Virus record (IMG/VR): IMGVR_UViG_3300034683_000233 | Location: 1-25,009 of that record | Reading direction: 5' to 3' (one strand) | Origin: a virus | Length of the DNA: 25,009 bases | In this document: positions 8,621-14,744 of the stretch, in pieces | How the letters are laid out: each line of letters opens with the position of its first letter | How positions within the stretch are numbered: the first letter of the stretch is position 1 | Translations under genes and position numbers: made by a program | Notes under the pieces: model-generated | What the model was told of the DNA's origin: nothing | The model's input: only the letters and a program-made list of their open reading frames with translations | Database searches by the model: none

Positions 8621-8694
8621 CCCCACCCCCTTTAGCTTCAATCCGCCGCCCCCCCCTGCCTTAATTTTGACCCCTCCCCCCTCATTGCTGTGAA

Positions 8695-8856
8695 TATGCA
8701 CCAAATATGCAATTTAGAGCTGTTTATGCAGTCTGTATGCAATTATGCTGGTGTTTTGTCGGGGAATTGGGATACCTTTATTGAATAAATATGCACTAAA
8801 CTATCGTATGTGTGAGGGAAAAGTGGGTTAATTAAGCACCTCTTGCATACTGCATA
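8695..8856. repeat. TATGCA repeat cluster (possible iterons)
   Basis: TATGCA occurs at 8695, 8706, 8725, 8736 and 8790, TATGCT at 8744, and the inverse TGCATA at 8844 and 8851. Two pairs are each 11 bp apart, one helical turn, and the pairs are 30 bp apart. The phasing suggests protein binding sites such as replication iterons or a regulator array; no function is proved. Confidence 0.5.
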
Positions 8857-9057
8857 AATTGGGCTTAGTTGTTATATTGAAATGAATTGAGCTTGGTTTG
8901 TCTGCCTACCTGTGAATCAGGTTGGGTTGGGTGAATCTGGCGAAAAATGGTAATACTACATAGATGTATAGTGGTTAATGAGTGTATAGGAATGTGCAGG
9001 ATATACCCCCCGAATTGGTAGGATATACCCATGCTCTCCTGTTGCATAATGTTGCAG

Positions 9058-9282
9058 TTATCCCTCTTGGTTTGGATCGCTCCTAGTGGATATATGCGCG
9101 CTATCCTTATGCGCCAAAAAAAACCTTATTGCATCCTTGAAAGCTCCCTGCATACTGCCTCCATTTGCTTTCACTGTATCAAGATAGGCTATAATATCAC
9201 TATCTGTATTCTTCATTAAATGTATACCGTAAAAGACTTTATTCTCTTTCATCCACTTTCTTTGGGCTTCTTTATCTCTCAT
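9058..9282 (-). CDS. Ribbon-helix-helix repressor-like protein
   Basis: A 74-residue protein whose centre (VFYGIHLMKNTDSDIIAYLD, then AFKDAIRFFLA) follows the pattern of small Arc/CopG-type ribbon-helix-helix proteins: a short beta strand of alternating residues, helix with 'tD.diI..Ld', turn with glycines, second helix. Such dimers bind palindromic operators through the paired strands. ATG 9282 has AAAGGTG 7 nt upstream, better than the longer frame from 9315. Its own promoter (9321-9349) and the divergent rightward promoter (9385-9413) both contain an RGGT...ACCY palindrome inside the -35/-10 spacer, so I infer that it represses itself and the rightward RNA unit. Family assignment is by pattern only. 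Confidence 0.68.
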   Translation of the reverse strand: MRDKEAQRKWMKENKVFYGIHLMKNTDSDIIAYLDTVKANGGSMQGAFKDAIRFFLAHKDSAHISTRSDPNQEG

Positions 9283-9320
9283 ATAATCACCTTTCAAAAA
9301 ATTTTTTTCCAACATAAATC

Positions 9321-9349
9321 ATTATATCACAAGTAGGTATAACCTACAA
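9321..9349 (-). promoter_or_regulatory. Promoter of the RHH gene with internal operator
   Basis: On the minus strand TTGTAG, 17 bases, then a perfect TATAAT. The palindrome GTAGGT-ATA-ACCTAC (9333-9347) fills most of the spacer and overlaps the -35 box. A bound dimer would block RNA polymerase, consistent with autoregulation by the adjacent gene. Confidence 0.75.
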
Positions 9350-9384
9350 TACCTCTACCATCAAAAAAAACTTTAAAAAAAAGG

Positions 9385-9413
9385 TTGACAGGTTTAACCT
9401 GCTCGAGTATAGT
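9385..9413 (+). promoter_or_regulatory. Strong rightward promoter with internal operator
   Basis: Perfect TTGACA (9385-9390), 17-base spacer, TATAGT (9408-9413); start of transcription expected near 9420. The palindrome CAGGTT-T-AACCTG (9389-9401) overlaps the -35 box, in the same relative place as the operator of the divergent promoter. It should drive the structured RNA region and the 206-aa gene when the repressor is absent. Confidence 0.85.
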
Positions 9414-9419
9414 CTGGGT

Positions 9420-10070
9420 ATGAGTTGATTAAACCAACTTACAGCAACCACCTTCTGGTGGGTATCGCAGGGCACTGAGAACCTTTTCTGGTTCGAATGC
9501 TAACAGGATGGTAGCCAACCTACCTTGAAGCTCAATTCTCTTTCCCTACCTTGCGTGGGTAGCAAGAAAGAAACACCTGTAGTCCATAGTCCTTGAGGGG
9601 AACATGTACAACAGAGAGTGGATAGACAAGGCACAACATAGAGAGGTGATACACCACCAAACTATGACAGTTTTTTGACATCAGACTTGTGTATAAGCGT
9701 ACCAGCGTGTAGAAGCCAGACATTGCACGTATGGAATTGAATGGGGTACGAATCCGTAAGGTCAAAGATGCGCTCTTTCCTGTATAAACCTTGGGACTAA
9801 CCGCTGTAAATCTTAAAAATAGCACGATTAAGCTGGATTTCGGGGAACGGCAAGGTAGGTGTACCCAATAGCGAAGCCTTGAAATGCCCGAAAGGGTGCA
9901 GTAGGGGGTGGACTGAAACTGTAGGCATACAGGAGTAAACACGTGGTCAAAAAACCACCCATAGCGAAGTTAGTAACCACTTGAGCATTGCATTATTGCG
10001 TACCAGGTAGGCAATAGTGGAACGCTTGAGCGTCCATAAAACCAAGAAACGGGTAAAAATACCCTAGGAG
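9420..10070 (+). ncRNA. Candidate large structured phage RNA
   Basis: About 650 transcribed bases with no rightward ORF of note lie between a strong promoter and the 206-aa gene. Local hairpins are dense: CCACC-TTCT-GGTGG (9448-9461), GAACC..GGTTC (9479-9494), CTACC..GGTAG within a longer TTCTCTTTCC..GAAAGAA stem (9536-9571), AAAGA..TCTTT (9755-9769), CCC-GAAA-GGG (9887-9896), GTGGT..ACCAC (9943-9958), a 9-bp CATTATTGC..GCAATAGTG stem (9990-10018), and GGGTA-AAAA-TACCC (10051-10064) just before the next ribosome site. A 10-nt long-range match (9518-9527 with 9851-9860) would close a domain. Length and location fit the large ornate RNAs ROOL or GOLLD known from phages and prophages, but I could not match a consensus; a very long leader is the alternative. 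Confidence 0.55.
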
Positions 10071-10076
10071 TGAATC

Positions 10077-10697
10077 ATGTCAAAGAAAAACGCAACCACC
10101 AAGACCACAGAGAACGTAGCAGTTGAGAAGACCGCAAAAGAGTTGGCCGCAGAAAAGAGAAAGGCCATTGCCGATGCTCTTGCTCTCATCCAGAAAGAGG
10201 CAAACAGCGATATCATGCTCGTAGCAGGTCAAGCCGGTCATTTGCTTGCAGAACTTGACAAAACTCTTGCTAAAATTGCTTCCGATGTTGCCGAAACCGA
10301 CAAAGAATCCGAGCTTTGGAAACTGGAATTGCACCCTGTAACCATCATCAAGGACAAGAAAACCTTCAAATGGGTAGAGGTATCCGGTCTTGACAGAAAC
10401 GCTCGTGTCCAGATTGTAGACAACAATGGCAAGGCTGAGGTTTTGGTATCCCCGACCAATTGCAAGAGCATGGAGCAACAGGCATATATCAACGCTCTTG
10501 TTGAGGCTGGAAAGGACTTGACCAAGGCAGTAGCTTTGAGAAAAGCGGTAGCAGGGAAGACCTTCAGGCAGGTGTATGCAGTAGCACAGGCACAGGACAA
10601 GGCAAGGATGGAAAAGAAGTATTCCAAGATTATCCCTCCGATGGCAGAAGACAAGCAGGAAGCAAAGCTTGTCAAGAAAGCTGACAAGGTAGCATAA
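10077..10697 (+). CDS. Hypothetical protein downstream of the structured RNA
   Basis: A 206-residue, lysine- and alanine-rich soluble protein I do not recognise. Residues 1-85 are predicted helical with coiled-coil character (KTAKELAAEKRKAIADALAL; LLAELDKTLAKIASDVAETD), the middle is a compact beta-rich stretch (KTFKWVEVSGLDRNARVQIV), and the C-terminus is helical and basic. An AGGAGTGAATC site precedes the ATG. It shares the transcript with the structured RNA and ends 12 bp before a tRNA-like minihelix and a terminator, so it is the single protein of that unit. High lysine content and the structured RNA make an RNA-binding role possible, but nothing in the sequence proves it. Confidence 0.7.
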   Translation: MSKKNATTKTTENVAVEKTAKELAAEKRKAIADALALIQKEANSDIMLVAGQAGHLLAELDKTLAKIASDVAETDKESELWKLELHPVTIIKDKKTFKWVEVSGLDRNARVQIVDNNGKAEVLVSPTNCKSMEQQAYINALVEAGKDLTKAVALRKAVAGKTFRQVYAVAQAQDKARMEKKYSKIIPPMAEDKQEAKLVKKADKVA

Positions 10698-10708
10698 CAG
10701 CAAAACCA

Positions 10709-10752
10709 CCCTACACAGGCGTCCAGGAGGGGTTCAATTCCCCTCGTAGGGT
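10709..10752 (+). ncRNA. tRNA-like minihelix 1 (acceptor plus T arm only)
   Basis: CCCTAC (10709-10714) pairs with GTAGGG (10746-10751), one A:C mismatch completes a seventh acceptor position, and the T arm AGGGG-TTCAATT-CCCCT (10728-10744) abuts the acceptor 3' strand exactly as in tRNA. The 7-nt loop fits the T-loop consensus TTCRANY/T. Only 12 bases replace the D arm, anticodon arm and variable loop. No CCA follows. It lies between the 206-aa gene and its terminator. A T-arm/acceptor domain is enough to be seen by RNase P, RNase Z or EF-Tu, so an mRNA processing role is an inference. Confidence 0.6.
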
Positions 10753-10760
10753 TTATCTAT

Positions 10761-10791
10761 CCCCCACAGGTTAAGTGGGGGCATTTTTTTT
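10761..10791 (+). terminator. Rho-independent terminator after the 206-aa gene
   Basis: CCCCCAC (10761-10767), loop AGGTTAA, GTGGGGG (10775-10781), then CA and eight T. A strong terminator that closes the 9420 unit; genes from 10807 need read-through, antitermination or another promoter. The AGGTTAA loop recurs in the hairpin at 15678-15696. Confidence 0.88.
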
Positions 10792-10806
10792 GAAGGAGGC
10801 TGAACA

Positions 10807-11055
10807 ATGAGAACAGCCAAAATTTTCGTAGTGGATGGAAAGTACACAGACTGGTACAAACTGGAGCAAATCGACATTACCCATTTCTACCAGAAGCGTC
10901 TTGATGCAGATGGAACTGATCCAAATCCTGAGCGCAAGGGGTGGGTCTTGCACGTTGCACAACTTGGGTACGGGACACCCATGTATGAGGCAGTATGGGA
11001 ATGGCTTCAGGGCAAGCGAGAACTGCAGAACGTAGGATTCGGGGAGGTAGCATGA
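10807..11055 (+). CDS. Hypothetical early phage protein
   Basis: An 82-residue soluble protein with a good GAAGGAGG ribosome site. It is beta-prone at the start (TAKIFVVDGKYTDWYKLEQI) and has tryptophans in the C-terminal half (MYEAVWEWLQGK). No known domain is recognised. It opens a tightly packed run of small genes and its stop overlaps the next start (ATGA). Confidence 0.7.
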   Translation: MRTAKIFVVDGKYTDWYKLEQIDITHFYQKRLDADGTDPNPERKGWVLHVAQLGYGTPMYEAVWEWLQGKRELQNVGFGEVA

Positions 11056-11228
11056 GCGACAATCAAGAAGTTATGTGGGACTTGTTATGCACTCTCACAG
11101 GGGAACAGGTGGCAAGAGTTTTGACCAACTATCATGGTATGCAACTGCTGGATGTTGGGTTCTGGAAATACTTAATAGCTGAAGGATACTTGGAAGAAGA
11201 GGAGGAAGACGATGAGCAAGCTGTATGA
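11052..11228 (+). CDS. Small acidic hypothetical protein
   Basis: A 58-residue protein starting at the ATG that overlaps the previous stop; a longer frame from 10995 lies inside the previous gene and is rejected. Mostly helical (NQEVMWDLLCTLTGEQVARV) with a very acidic tail (EEEEEDDEQ). Function unknown; short acidic early phage proteins are often inhibitors or DNA mimics, but that is speculation here. Confidence 0.62.
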   Translation: MSDNQEVMWDLLCTLTGEQVARVLTNYHGMQLLDVGFWKYLIAEGYLEEEEEDDEQAV

Positions 11229-11448
11229 AGACGAACCAATCAAGGTAACTCTAGACATGCACGTATTCCACAGGTGCGGAGATTTTGTGATAGTCCAGTA
11301 TTTCACAAGACCCTCCGAATCAGAGGCATTCATATACAACACCAAGACCAACAAATGCTATGGAGGTTATTACAGCATTGACGATGATGAATTGGTGGAA
11401 GATTGGAAAAACCTAACAGGAGAAGGCCCAGATGAAGAAGACGAATAA
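11212..11448 (+). CDS. Small acidic hypothetical protein
   Basis: A 78-residue protein overlapping the previous gene by 17 bp and the next by 17 bp. The core is beta-prone and aromatic (HRCGDFVIVQYFTRPSESEA, KCYGGYYSIDDD), the C-terminus acidic (GEGPDEEDE). No family recognised. The overlaps and the AAGAGGAGGAAG site before ATG 11212 support a coupled early operon gene. Confidence 0.65.
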   Translation: MSKLYEDEPIKVTLDMHVFHRCGDFVIVQYFTRPSESEAFIYNTKTNKCYGGYYSIDDDELVEDWKNLTGEGPDEEDE

Positions 11449-12310
11449 ACCAAAACAGACCGTATACGAGATTGTGACACAGAGGATGATTGACTATATC
11501 GAGCAGTACCAGGAGTTGCCTTGGATGAAGCCTTGGGCAACCGTAGAGTCCCCACAGAAGAACTTTGTGAGCATGAGGCCATACAACGGTATCAATGCGC
11601 TCCTGACAGGCATGAGTGGCTTCTCCAGCCCTTTCTGGATGACATTCAAGCAGGTGAAGGCCAAGGGTGGCACTGTCAAGAAAGGTGCGAAGGCTACACC
11701 TGTACTGTATTGGTCAACATTCGAAAAGAAGGTCGAGGATGAAGAGGATGAGGAAAAGCTGAAAAAGCTTGGGTTCCATCGAATGTATTTCATCTTCAAT
11801 GCAGACCAGATTGATGGCATAGAATTCCCCGAATTCGAGCTACCAAAGTATGACTTCAACCCTATCGATGAGGCTGAAAGGATCATTGAAAACATGCCGA
11901 ACAGACCGGCAATCAGCAGAAAAGGGACTGCAGCGTACTACACACCAATGTTGGATACTGTTACTGTACCGAAGCCGGAACTCTTTACGTTGCCGGAGGA
12001 GTTTTACAGCACACTTTTCCACGAATTGGCACACAGTACAGGCCATCCGAGCAGACTCAACAGGTTCAAGGAAGAGGGTGACAATCACCAGTTTGGCGGT
12101 CAGTCCTACAGCAAGGAGGAACTGGTAGCGGAAATGTCCTCAGCGTTCATATTGAACACGCTGGGAATCAACACAAAGAAGACTGATTACAACTCAGCAG
12201 GGTATCTGAAGGCATGGTTGAGAAAGCTTAAGGACGACCCGAAAATGGTAGTAACAGCCGCAAGTAAAGCAGGTAAAGCGGCAAATTATATTATGGGCAA
12301 GGAGGCCTAA
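11432..12310 (+). CDS. ArdC-like antirestriction protein (zincin metallopeptidase)
   Basis: A 292-residue protein with the ArdC layout: an N-terminal ssDNA-binding domain (VTQRMIDYIEQYQELPWMKP, W.KPW followed by RPYNGINALLT and FWMTFKQVKAKGG) and a C-terminal zincin domain with HELAH (197-201), followed by STGH and a downstream glutamate in KEELVAEMSSAF. The family includes plasmid ArdC and TraC-type primase N-termini; ArdC binds single-stranded DNA and protects incoming DNA from restriction. In a phage early operon this fits counter-defence or protection of replicating DNA. All catalytic residues are present. Actual substrates of the peptidase are not known from the sequence. Confidence 0.88.
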   Translation: MKKTNKPKQTVYEIVTQRMIDYIEQYQELPWMKPWATVESPQKNFVSMRPYNGINALLTGMSGFSSPFWMTFKQVKAKGGTVKKGAKATPVLYWSTFEKKVEDEEDEEKLKKLGFHRMYFIFNADQIDGIEFPEFELPKYDFNPIDEAERIIENMPNRPAISRKGTAAYYTPMLDTVTVPKPELFTLPEEFYSTLFHELAHSTGHPSRLNRFKEEGDNHQFGGQSYSKEELVAEMSSAFILNTLGINTKKTDYNSAGYLKAWLRKLKDDPKMVVTAASKAGKAANYIMGKEA

Positions 12311-12311
12311 G

Positions 12312-12437
12312 ATGTTGAAGAAAAGCAAGATGATTATGTCCTTGGTGAAGCTCGTGTACCTCATGGTGATCGATCCGTCAGATGGTTCTGTTGAGATTGA
12401 ATTCGAAGAGACCCTTGAAGCATTGAGGAGGTTCTAA
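12312..12437 (+). CDS. Very small hypothetical protein
   Basis: A 41-residue ORF directly after the ArdC-like gene (one base between them) with GGAGG upstream, within the end of that gene. It starts MLKKSKMIMSLVKLVYLMVI and ends in an acidic helix (EIEFEETLEALRRF). Its stop is directly followed by the next ATG (TAAATG), so the two are coupled. Too short for a family assignment. Confidence 0.5.
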   Translation: MLKKSKMIMSLVKLVYLMVIDPSDGSVEIEFEETLEALRRF

Positions 12438-12512
12438 ATGTGGTGGGAAACAAGCGAAGACGTATTGGACATCATAGCCCAGAACGGTTCGATCGGTGGC
12501 ACACGGATGTAA
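12438..12512 (+). CDS. Possible 24-residue peptide
   Basis: An ORF (MWWETSEDVLDIIAQNGSIG followed by GTRM) whose ATG touches the previous stop and which is preceded by GAGGAGG. Good ribosome site and spacing support translation; whether the peptide has a role, or is the remains of a longer gene, cannot be told. Confidence 0.4.
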   Translation: MWWETSEDVLDIIAQNGSIGGTRM

Positions 12513-12516
12513 AAAA

Positions 12517-12536
12517 GCGGCTAAATAAATAGCCGC
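12517..12536 (-). terminator. Hairpin with U tract on the minus strand
   Basis: GCGGCTA and TAGCCGC arms (7 bp) with a 6-base loop. A T tract exists only on the minus strand (six T after the stem), so it would stop leftward, antisense transcripts. On the plus strand it may protect the mRNA 3' end of the upstream genes. Confidence 0.5.
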
Positions 12537-12548
12537 AAAACCATTATT

Positions 12549-12591
12549 AAGGAGGCCCTTTTTGTTGAAAGAGGAGGGCTTCCTTTCATGA
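12549..12591 (+). promoter_or_regulatory. Leader hairpin with possible 8-residue upstream ORF
   Basis: AAGGAGG (12549-12555) is followed by TTG at 12565 opening LKEEGFLS and a TGA at 12589-12591. GGAGGCCCT (12551-12559) pairs with AGGGCTTCC (12575-12583) with one wobble, so the hairpin would hide this ribosome site. The TGA lies just before the GAGGAG site and ATG 12602 of the next gene, so translation of the leader could control it. Speculative. Confidence 0.3.
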
Positions 12592-12601
12592 GGAGCATAT
12601 C

Positions 12602-13192
12602 ATGTTTTGCAATGAAAAGAAACAGGCACAGATACATGTTCTCAGGAATTTTCTTGACGACATGGAACAGGACACATCAAAGGACTCTGTAATCGAGGAT
12701 TTAGAGAGGCTTATAAACAGCAAGTCATGCGATTTGCGTGAGATTCGAGAAAGCCCTAGAATCAACGCTTTTGACTTCGGCAAGGATACAGCCAGGATTG
12801 TGAAAAGCATTGCGACAGAGGCTTTCTACAACGCAATGATGGACAATTCCAAGATGGACATGACTATTGAGATGAATCTGGTAAGGTGCTTCAAGAATTA
12901 CCTAGGTAAACTCATTGAGAATCCGAGGGAATCAGAGGCGGTGCGTATTTGCGATGAATGCGGAAAGGTGATGATTGAAGGGTATTGCCTTGGAGGTGGT
13001 GAGGAGTACTACTGCTCCGATGAATGCCTGCACAAGAATTACTCCCATGAGGAGTTCCTGGCTATGTATGCAGGTCTTGACAATACAGACCCAGCAGAGG
13101 TTGAGAGGGCTTCAAAGATGTCACAGGAAGAGCTTGACAGGCTCAGCGATGAAAACGACTCACAGAGTTATTACACGGATTGGGAGATATAA
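12602..13192 (+). CDS. Hypothetical protein with zinc-finger motif
   Basis: A 196-residue protein. Residues 1-110 are helical and charged; a cysteine cluster CDECGKVMIEGYCLGG continuing to YYCSDECLHK (about 117-145) looks like a small zinc finger of CxxC...CxxxC type; the C-terminal part is acidic and helical (PAEVERASKMSQEELDRLSD). I do not recognise the family. A GAGGAG site precedes the ATG. Metal-binding and nucleic-acid or protein contact are plausible inferences. Confidence 0.65.
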   Translation: MFCNEKKQAQIHVLRNFLDDMEQDTSKDSVIEDLERLINSKSCDLREIRESPRINAFDFGKDTARIVKSIATEAFYNAMMDNSKMDMTIEMNLVRCFKNYLGKLIENPRESEAVRICDECGKVMIEGYCLGGGEEYYCSDECLHKNYSHEEFLAMYAGLDNTDPAEVERASKMSQEELDRLSDENDSQSYYTDWEI

Positions 13193-13194
13193 CC

Positions 13195-13665
13195 ATGAGA
13201 AAAGAGATTGTAAAACGATATGAAAAAATGAAAAAGCAGGAGCTGATAGACGTGTTGGTCAATTTTTCGGTAAGGGAAAGATGCTCCATATCGACCCCTA
13301 AAGACAGTGTCGAGGAACTGAGGAGATGTCTCTCTCCAGCAGAGATTATCGCAAAAGAGTATTTCATTGTACTAACCCTAAATGGTGCCCATAAAACAAT
13401 TGATAGCCACATCGTTTCAAGTGGTCTAGTAAACAGGACACTTGTTCATCCGAGGGAGGTGTTCCGACCAGCGATACAAGACAATGCAACCGCAATCATC
13501 ATTGCACATAACCACCCAAGCGGAGATACCACACCAAGCACTGATGACAAGGACGTGACAAGGAGGATAAAGCAAGCAGGAGACCTGATTGGGATTAAGG
13601 TTTTGGATCATATCATCTTCACCAACGAAGACTATTTATCAATGCTGGAAAACAACATGTTTTAG
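13195..13665 (+). CDS. RadC-like JAB/MPN domain protein
   Basis: A 156-residue protein with the RadC-type MPN (JAB1) domain: IIIAHNHPSGDTTPSTDDKD around residues 101-120 carries the HxH and downstream acidic residue of the metal site, preceded by EYFIVLTLNGAHKTIDSHIV and FRPAIQDNATA, all typical. The N-terminal helix-hairpin-helix of full RadC is absent and replaced by ~45 helical residues. RadC-like proteins are common in mobile elements and phages, often beside antirestriction genes as here; their biochemical role is still unclear. ATG 13195 with GGAG upstream is preferred over TTG 13180. Confidence 0.88.
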   Translation: MRKEIVKRYEKMKKQELIDVLVNFSVRERCSISTPKDSVEELRRCLSPAEIIAKEYFIVLTLNGAHKTIDSHIVSSGLVNRTLVHPREVFRPAIQDNATAIIIAHNHPSGDTTPSTDDKDVTRRIKQAGDLIGIKVLDHIIFTNEDYLSMLENNMF

Positions 13666-13674
13666 GAGAAAAAA

Positions 13675-13833
13675 ATGAACAAATATTGCTTAAAAGATTG
13701 TAAACATAAGACTTATTGCAGATTAGATGAAGAGAAAACAAGATTATGCAAAGTTGATTCCAAGGAAGATGGAAAGATTTTTGGGAGGACTTTTGCTCAA
13801 ATAAACGCTATGCAACACAAGGGGAAAGCATGA
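13675..13833 (+). CDS. Small cysteine-rich hypothetical protein
   Basis: A 52-residue protein, MNKYCLKDCKHKTYCRLDEE onward, with cysteines at 5, 9, 15 and 25 that could bind a metal. TTAGGAG lies 5 to 8 nt before the ATG and the stop overlaps the next start (ATGA), which argues that it is translated. No family recognised. Confidence 0.6.
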   Translation: MNKYCLKDCKHKTYCRLDEEKTRLCKVDSKEDGKIFGRTFAQINAMQHKGKA

Positions 13834-14150
13834 GAGATTTACAGACAGAAAAGATAAGTAATTATGACTGGATGGCAAGCTATCTCATCAACAACGATGT
13901 CACAGGTTTGTCAGAAGCGGAGAAGAAACAAGCCGACAAGTTTGTCGAGGATGTGAAGGAAATCTATGGACAAGAGGCTATGATTATCGATTGTGACGAA
14001 GAAAGTTATTTTGGTCTACCAGATTGGGGTGGTATGCCAGGATCACTGGTTAACTATGTTGTCCAGTACGATTACAACAAGCTACCGGCTGAACATTGGG
14101 ATTTGGAGTCCGGTATTCCCGAGGCTTCAAGATACTGCAGCAGCTTTTAG
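13830..14150 (+). CDS. Hypothetical phage protein
   Basis: A 106-residue acidic protein. It has ISNYDWMASYLINNDVTGLS near the start, a helical EAEKKQADKFVEDVKEIYGQ, then YFGLPDWGGMPGSLVNYVVQ. The 'W..yLiN.D.tGL...e' pattern occurs in small proteins of phages and mobile elements without known function. ATGA overlap with the previous gene and a following AGAGGAG ribosome site for the next gene show a packed operon. Confidence 0.65.
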   Translation: MRDLQTEKISNYDWMASYLINNDVTGLSEAEKKQADKFVEDVKEIYGQEAMIIDCDEESYFGLPDWGGMPGSLVNYVVQYDYNKLPAEHWDLESGIPEASRYCSSF

Positions 14151-14162
14151 AGGAGAAAAACA

Positions 14163-14636
14163 ATGCCGAATTGGGTTAAGAACTTGGTTTACGTAAGAGG
14201 GTCACAGGAGGAGCTGGACAGGCTTCAATCGAGGATGGTGAGACATTATGCCGGAGAGAACAAGAACGTTGCTCAGAACTTCTTTAACAGCCTCCTGAGG
14301 ACTCCTGAAAAGCTGGATGAGAATGGTGCTATCGAATGGAGGGTGAAGCACTGGGGAACAAGGGAGGAAGCAATAGATTTGTGGTATGACAGGGTTGATG
14401 CCAACTACCTTGAGCTTGAATTTGAGACAGCATGGACTACCCCACTGGGAATATTCAAGGAAATAAGCAAGCAACTTCCATCAACAAGAGTTGGGGTCTG
14501 TTATGCAAGTGAATGCTATGGAATCAACTGTGGATTGATCCAGTCAAAAGGAGGGGAGGCAACAGTGAGAATCGTTGATGATAACCCTGTATTTGCTGAA
14601 CCGTTTGCAGAGAAAGTCTGGAATTTCTATGAGTAA
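14163..14636 (+). CDS. YubB/DUF1281-like ferredoxin-fold protein
   Basis: A 157-residue protein beginning MPNWVKNLVYVRGSQEELDR, with WRVKHWGTREEAIDLWYDRV and LELEFETAWTTPLGIFKEIS further on. These match the pattern of the plasmid YubB / phage Api92-like family (MPNW..N.l.v.G; NWGTKWD; F.TaWsPP...). Members have a ferredoxin-like fold and no defined biochemical role. It ends the rightward early run; convergent repressor transcription follows across a shared terminator region. Confidence 0.75.
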   Translation: MPNWVKNLVYVRGSQEELDRLQSRMVRHYAGENKNVAQNFFNSLLRTPEKLDENGAIEWRVKHWGTREEAIDLWYDRVDANYLELEFETAWTTPLGIFKEISKQLPSTRVGVCYASECYGINCGLIQSKGGEATVRIVDDNPVFAEPFAEKVWNFYE

Positions 14637-14671
14637 CAAGATATCTCTAATATTTAAGATATAGGAGGCTT

Positions 14672-14735
14672 TATTATTAATATAATATTATTAATATAAT
14701 TAAGCTTTATTGGTCAATAAGCTTATTGGTCAATA
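14672..14735. repeat. AT-rich tandem and direct repeats
   Basis: TATTATTAATATAA occurs twice in perfect tandem (14672-14685, 14686-14699), then TTATTGGTCAATA twice (14707-14719, 14723-14735) around the palindrome CAATAAGCTTATTG. The stretch lies between convergent genes, is almost pure A+T, and could be a DNA-unwinding or protein-binding element. Confidence 0.7.
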
Positions 14736-14744
14736 TACTAAATT

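Larger units (their letters stand above)
8573..9057. other. Gene-free stretch with C tracts and repeats
   Basis: No convincing gene lies in these 485 bases; the only longer frames lack ribosome sites and composition. It holds the second 37-bp direct repeat (8584-8620), poly-C runs (including eight C at 8649-8656, matching eight C at 8090-8097), the TATGCA cluster (8695-8856), and a direct repeat GGATATACCC at 8999-9008 and 9021-9030. It separates the cargo genes from the repressor gene and may contain regulatory or replication sites. Confidence 0.6.

Noticed and set aside
9481-9510. Third tRNA-like T arm around GGTTCGAAT
   Set aside because: The loop looks right but the flanking bases do not pair as a 5-bp T stem; they fit a simple GAACC/GGTTC hairpin.
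9532-9942. 136-aa minus-strand ORF inside the RNA region
   Set aside because: No ribosome site or recognisable composition; it lies antisense to the hairpin-rich transcript of a strong promoter.
9420-10070. Group I intron, group II intron, tmRNA or RNase P RNA
   Set aside because: TAGTCC and GGACTA segments occur in the wrong order for the group I P7 pairing; no domain V, no tmRNA tag reading frame and no RNase P conserved blocks were found by eye.
10080-10709. 209-aa minus-strand ORF opposite the 206-aa gene
   Set aside because: The plus-strand gene has the ribosome site and sits between promoter and terminator; the antisense frame is cysteine-rich nonsense.
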